DNA from: Pseudomonadota bacterium
GTDB lineage: Bacteria > Pseudomonadota > Alphaproteobacteria > Rhizobiales > Xanthobacteraceae
Reading direction: 5' to 3'
DNA length: 64,000 nucleotides
Assembly (NCBI GenBank): GCA_018240595.1
Contig: JAFEFL010000029.1
Span: 1-64,000, forward strand
Made by a program: the position numbers and the translations under genes. Below, one piece after another: positions 61,513 through 64,000 of the stretch. A model generated the notes under the pieces. The model was given only the letters and a program-made list of their open reading frames with translations. It did not search any database and had not been told where the DNA came from. Positions within the stretch are counted from its first letter, which is position 1. Every line of letters starts with the position of its first letter.

Positions 61513-62955
61513 ATGGCCGAGACGACCTCTCGACACGCGCCGTCGCAGCACGCGCTCCTGGTTGGAGCGGCGGGCGCTGTGGCGTTTGCGTCCGCTTTTC
61601 TCGCCCTCGTCACGGTGCAGCCGTCGGGCGCCTCGCCGGCCGTCGGCGCGGCCATCGCCACGATCATCGCCATGGCCATCGCCTTGTTCGATCTGGCGCG
61701 ACGCATGAACCGGCAGAGCACGCAAATGGCGCGGGCGCTGCGCGGCATTTCGCAAGGGCTTTGCGTGTTCGACGGCAACGAACGCCTGATCTTCTGCAAC
61801 AAGCGCTATTGCGACATCTACCGCCTGCCCGCGAGCCTGGCGCAGCCCGGCGTCACGCTGAGCGACATCCTCGCCTTCCGCGCTCAGAACGGAACCTTCC
61901 TCAAGGATCCGACCGAGTTCCGCCGCGGTCTGCTCGAGGACATGCGCCAGCAGAAATTCACCAGCTTCGAAGTCGAGACCCCGGAAGGGCGGCTGCTGTT
62001 GATCCGCAATCAGGGGCTGCCCGGCGGCGGCTGGGTCGGCAGCCATGAAGACATCACGGCACGGCGCGAGGCCGAGCGCGAGCGCGAAGCCCTCAAGGTG
62101 CAGTCGAAGCAGCGCGAAGCCATCGATGCGGCGATCGCCGCGTTCCGCGTTCACATCGACGAGCAACTGCACGCGGTGACCGAAAGCGCCGGCGCCATGC
62201 GCGCGACGGCGACGACGCTGTCCGCCAATTCGGGCCGCACGCTGAGCGGCGCCGGCAGCGCCGTGTCGACCTCGCACGAGGCGGCGACCAGCGTCGAAAC
62301 CGCGGCCATAGCCTCGGATGAACTGGCCTCGTCGATCGTCGAGATCGCCCGGCAATTGTCGGTGACCACCACCATCGTGCGCGGTGCTGTCGACGAAACA
62401 CGCAGCACCAACGCGCAGGTCGTGTCGCTGTCGCAGGCGGCGCAGAAGATCGGCGACGTGATCAAGCTGATCCGCACCATCGCCGAGCAGACCAACCTGC
62501 TGGCGCTGAACGCCACCATCGAGGCGGCGCGCGCCGGCGAAGCCGGCAAGGGCTTCGCCGTGGTGGCTTCCGAAGTGAAGTCGCTGGCGGTGCAGACGGC
62601 ACAGGCGACCGGCGACATCTCGACGTTGATCGACGCGGTGCAGAAGGCGATCGGCGCCGCGGCGGGCGCGATCGGCCGCATCGCCAGCCGCATGCAGGAA
62701 ATCGACGGCAATGCCACCATCGTCGCCGCCGCGGTCGAGGAGCAGAGCGCGGCAACGTCAGAAATCTCGCAGAACGTCGCCAGCGCCGCGACCGGCGCGC
62801 GCTCGATCGGCGGCACGCTCGACGAGGTCGCCGGCGCCGCGCAGGAAACCTCCGCCGCAGCCGAAAGCGTGCTGTCTGCCTCGCAGGACGTCGAGGCGGC
62901 GGCCGCCGAACTGCGCGATGAAGTCGCCGACTTCCTCAAGCGCGTCGCGGCCTGA
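61513..62955 (+). CDS. Methyl-accepting chemotaxis protein with PAS sensor
   Basis: 480 residues. Two adjacent N-terminal helices ([37 protein letters not shown]) leave almost no periplasmic part. A PAS domain follows ([29 protein letters not shown] ... [13 protein letters not shown]), then the signalling hairpin with [20 protein letters not shown]. The sensing is therefore cytosolic, perhaps redox or energy state. CtrA-like box upstream. No pentapeptide at the C-terminus. Confidence 0.92.
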   Translation: MAETTSRHAPSQHALLVGAAGAVAFASAFLALVTVQPSGASPAVGAAIATIIAMAIALFDLARRMNRQSTQMARALRGISQGLCVFDGNERLIFCNKRYCDIYRLPASLAQPGVTLSDILAFRAQNGTFLKDPTEFRRGLLEDMRQQKFTSFEVETPEGRLLLIRNQGLPGGGWVGSHEDITARREAEREREALKVQSKQREAIDAAIAAFRVHIDEQLHAVTESAGAMRATATTLSANSGRTLSGAGSAVSTSHEAATSVETAAIASDELASSIVEIARQLSVTTTIVRGAVDETRSTNAQVVSLSQAAQKIGDVIKLIRTIAEQTNLLALNATIEAARAGEAGKGFAVVASEVKSLAVQTAQATGDISTLIDAVQKAIGAAAGAIGRIASRMQEIDGNATIVAAAVEEQSAATSEISQNVASAATGARSIGGTLDEVAGAAQETSAAAESVLSASQDVEAAAAELRDEVADFLKRVAA

Positions 62956-62976
62956 TCTCACCAGCGCAAAATGAAA

Positions 62977-62999
62977 TGGCCGGGCGCGAGGCCCGGCCA
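62977..62999. terminator. Bidirectional terminator hairpin
   Basis: TGGCCGGGC (62977-62985), GCGAG loop, GCCCGGCCA (62991-62999), followed by GTTTGCTGTTTTC. It lies between the chemoreceptor gene and the convergent transpeptidase gene. Confidence 0.7.
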
Positions 63000-63031
63000 G
63001 TTTGCTGTTTTCGTTCCGATGGAGGCCCGGC

Positions 63032-64000
63032 TCAGCGGGTCACCGCCTTCGGCGGCGCCATCGGATTGGCCGGGGCCGGCGGCGCCATCGGATTGGCGGG
63101 CGGCTGCGGACCCTGCGCCACCGCATCGGGCGACGGCGCCTTGCCGGGCAGCACCACGACGCGGGTGCCGACCTGAACGCGGCTGAACAGATCCTCGACG
63201 TCTTCGTTGAGCATGCCGACGCAGCCCGACGAGACATAGTGACCGATGGTCGACGGCTGGTTGGTGCCGTGGATGCGGTACAAAGTCTTGCCGAGATACA
63301 TGGCGCGCGCGCCGAGCGGATTGCCCGGGCCGCCGGCCATGAAGCGCGGCAGATAAGGCTGGCGCTCGATCATCTCGGTCGGCGGATGCCAGTCCGGCCA
63401 CTCCGCCATGCGCGTGATGCGCTCGGTGCCGGTCCAGGTGAAACCTTCGCGGCCGACGCGCACGCCGTAGCGCAACGCCTTGCCGCCGCCGAGCACCAGA
63501 TAGAGGTAGGTGTTGCTGGTATCGACGATGATGGTGCCGGCCGGCTCCTTGGTCGTGTAATCGACGAGCTGGCGCTTCAGGTTCGGCGCGAGCTCCTTGG
63601 GCTGGCCCTGCTCCGGCTGATCGTCCGGCGGCAGCGCCATGACGGTTTCGTTCGGCACGGCGGCCGGCGCGGTCGACGAATTGCCGAGCGGGGCCGGCGG
63701 GCGGGCCACGGCGACAGAATTCGGGTCGGGCTGCGCGGGGGGATTCTGATTGCCGAACTGATGGCCGAACTGGTTGCCGAGCGGGGCCGGCGCCGGGCCG
63801 TTGGCATTGCCAATGGCGGGCGGCATCCCGTTCGAGGCCGGCATGTTCGAGGGCGACAGTCCCGGCGGCGGCAGGCCTTCCGACTCGATCTGGCCCGAGC
63901 CGCTCACCGAGGGCTGAACCTGCGCCTGGCGCACTTCGCCACGGCTATTGTCGCTGTGGAACAGGCCAAACAGGTCCGGAAGCGAACTATTCTGGGCTGC
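63032..64000 (-). CDS. L,D-transpeptidase (YkuD family), 5' end outside the window
   Basis: The frame is open to the window edge and the true start is beyond it (323 codons seen). After a long Pro/Asn/Ala-rich linker comes a YkuD domain: GTIIVDTSNTYLYLVLGGGKALRYGV, HGTNQPSTIGHYVSSGCVGM with the catalytic histidine and cysteine, and VQVGTRVVVLPG. Links peptidoglycan peptides 3-3 or anchors proteins in the periplasm. The Pro/Ala-rich tail contains PANPMAPP twice. Confidence 0.9.
   Translation of the reverse strand, partial: AAQNSSLPDLFGLFHSDNSRGEVRQAQVQPSVSGSGQIESEGLPPPGLSPSNMPASNGMPPAIGNANGPAPAPLGNQFGHQFGNQNPPAQPDPNSVAVARPPAPLGNSSTAPAAVPNETVMALPPDDQPEQGQPKELAPNLKRQLVDYTTKEPAGTIIVDTSNTYLYLVLGGGKALRYGVRVGREGFTWTGTERITRMAEWPDWHPPTEMIERQPYLPRFMAGGPGNPLGARAMYLGKTLYRIHGTNQPSTIGHYVSSGCVGMLNEDVEDLFSRVQVGTRVVVLPGKAPSPDAVAQGPQPPANPMAPPAPANPMAPPKAVTR

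Noticed and set aside
1..64000. CRISPR array, rRNA operon, replication origin or insertion sequence
   Set aside because: No regularly spaced direct repeats, rRNA, dnaA-box clusters or transposase genes were seen; the repeats present are scattered palindromes.

Overview
The window is a high-GC chromosomal stretch from an alphaproteobacterium, most likely of the Hyphomicrobiales (Bradyrhizobium / Pseudolabrys / Rhodopseudomonas-like). The evidence is a class I lysyl-tRNA synthetase, a divergent ccr/ecm pair of the ethylmalonyl-CoA pathway, an HWE-type histidine kinase, a CtrA-type TTAA-N7-TTAA box, several dispersed palindromic repeats, and many small secreted or DUF proteins of the kind found in this order. 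No rRNA operon, prophage, intact insertion sequence or CRISPR array is visible. The one tRNA is tRNA-Leu(CAA) on the minus strand at 37.7 kb. This placement comes from gene content only.

Layout. 0-1.2 kb: divergent DMT transporter (cut by the window edge) and LysR regulator. 1.2-8.5 kb: a ligase-associated DNA repair island with PdeM phosphoesterase, Lhr-type helicase and a TPR-methyltransferase on minus, and exonuclease plus ATP-dependent DNA ligase on plus. Short palindromic repeats touch almost every gene boundary here and lie in frame inside the ligase. 8.6-17 kb: DUF6460, MATE transporter, pyrD, S24-type regulator, alpha carbonic anhydrase, MarR, lysS and a flavoprotein. 17-24 kb: a 25-codon micro-ORF with an 18-nt match to the 16S rRNA tail, HWE kinase, solute-binding protein, host-attachment-like protein, acyl-CoA dehydrogenase and a chemoreceptor. 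24-28.4 kb: BrkB protein and the divergent ccr / ecm genes around a nested dyad. 28.4-36.2 kb: hybrid histidine kinase, gluQ, AlkA-like glycosylase, esterase, HNH nuclease and a MacAB-like exporter. 36-41 kb: cytochrome b561, dsbB, tRNA-Leu, small secreted proteins, YqaA and hisE. 41-50 kb: putA with a divergent Lrp regulator, a NitT/TauT-type ABC importer, LysR and a thiolase. 50-59 kb: D,D-carboxypeptidase, CobW GTPase, fadD, DUF924, a DapA-like aldolase, a flippase and an acyl-CoA synthetase. 59-60.8 kb: a candidate structured RNA behind a strong promoter with a G12 tract, a truncated PAS gene, and an nsrR / small membrane peptide / truncated hemoglobin module. 60.8-64 kb: CAP-domain lipoprotein, a PAS chemoreceptor under a CtrA-like box, and an L,D-transpeptidase that runs off the edge.

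How the genes fit together. Most of the window is housekeeping and carbon metabolism: acetate/C2 assimilation (ccr, ecm), fatty acid activation and oxidation (fadD, acyl-CoA synthetase, acyl-CoA dehydrogenase, thiolase), proline catabolism, and histidine and pyrimidine synthesis. The less ordinary parts are the repeat-invaded ligase island, the micro-ORF at 17.0 kb, the nested operator at 26.3 kb, and the 58.9-59.6 kb locus, where a structured, promoter-driven, mostly non-coding segment sits next to a broken PAS gene and an NO-response operon.
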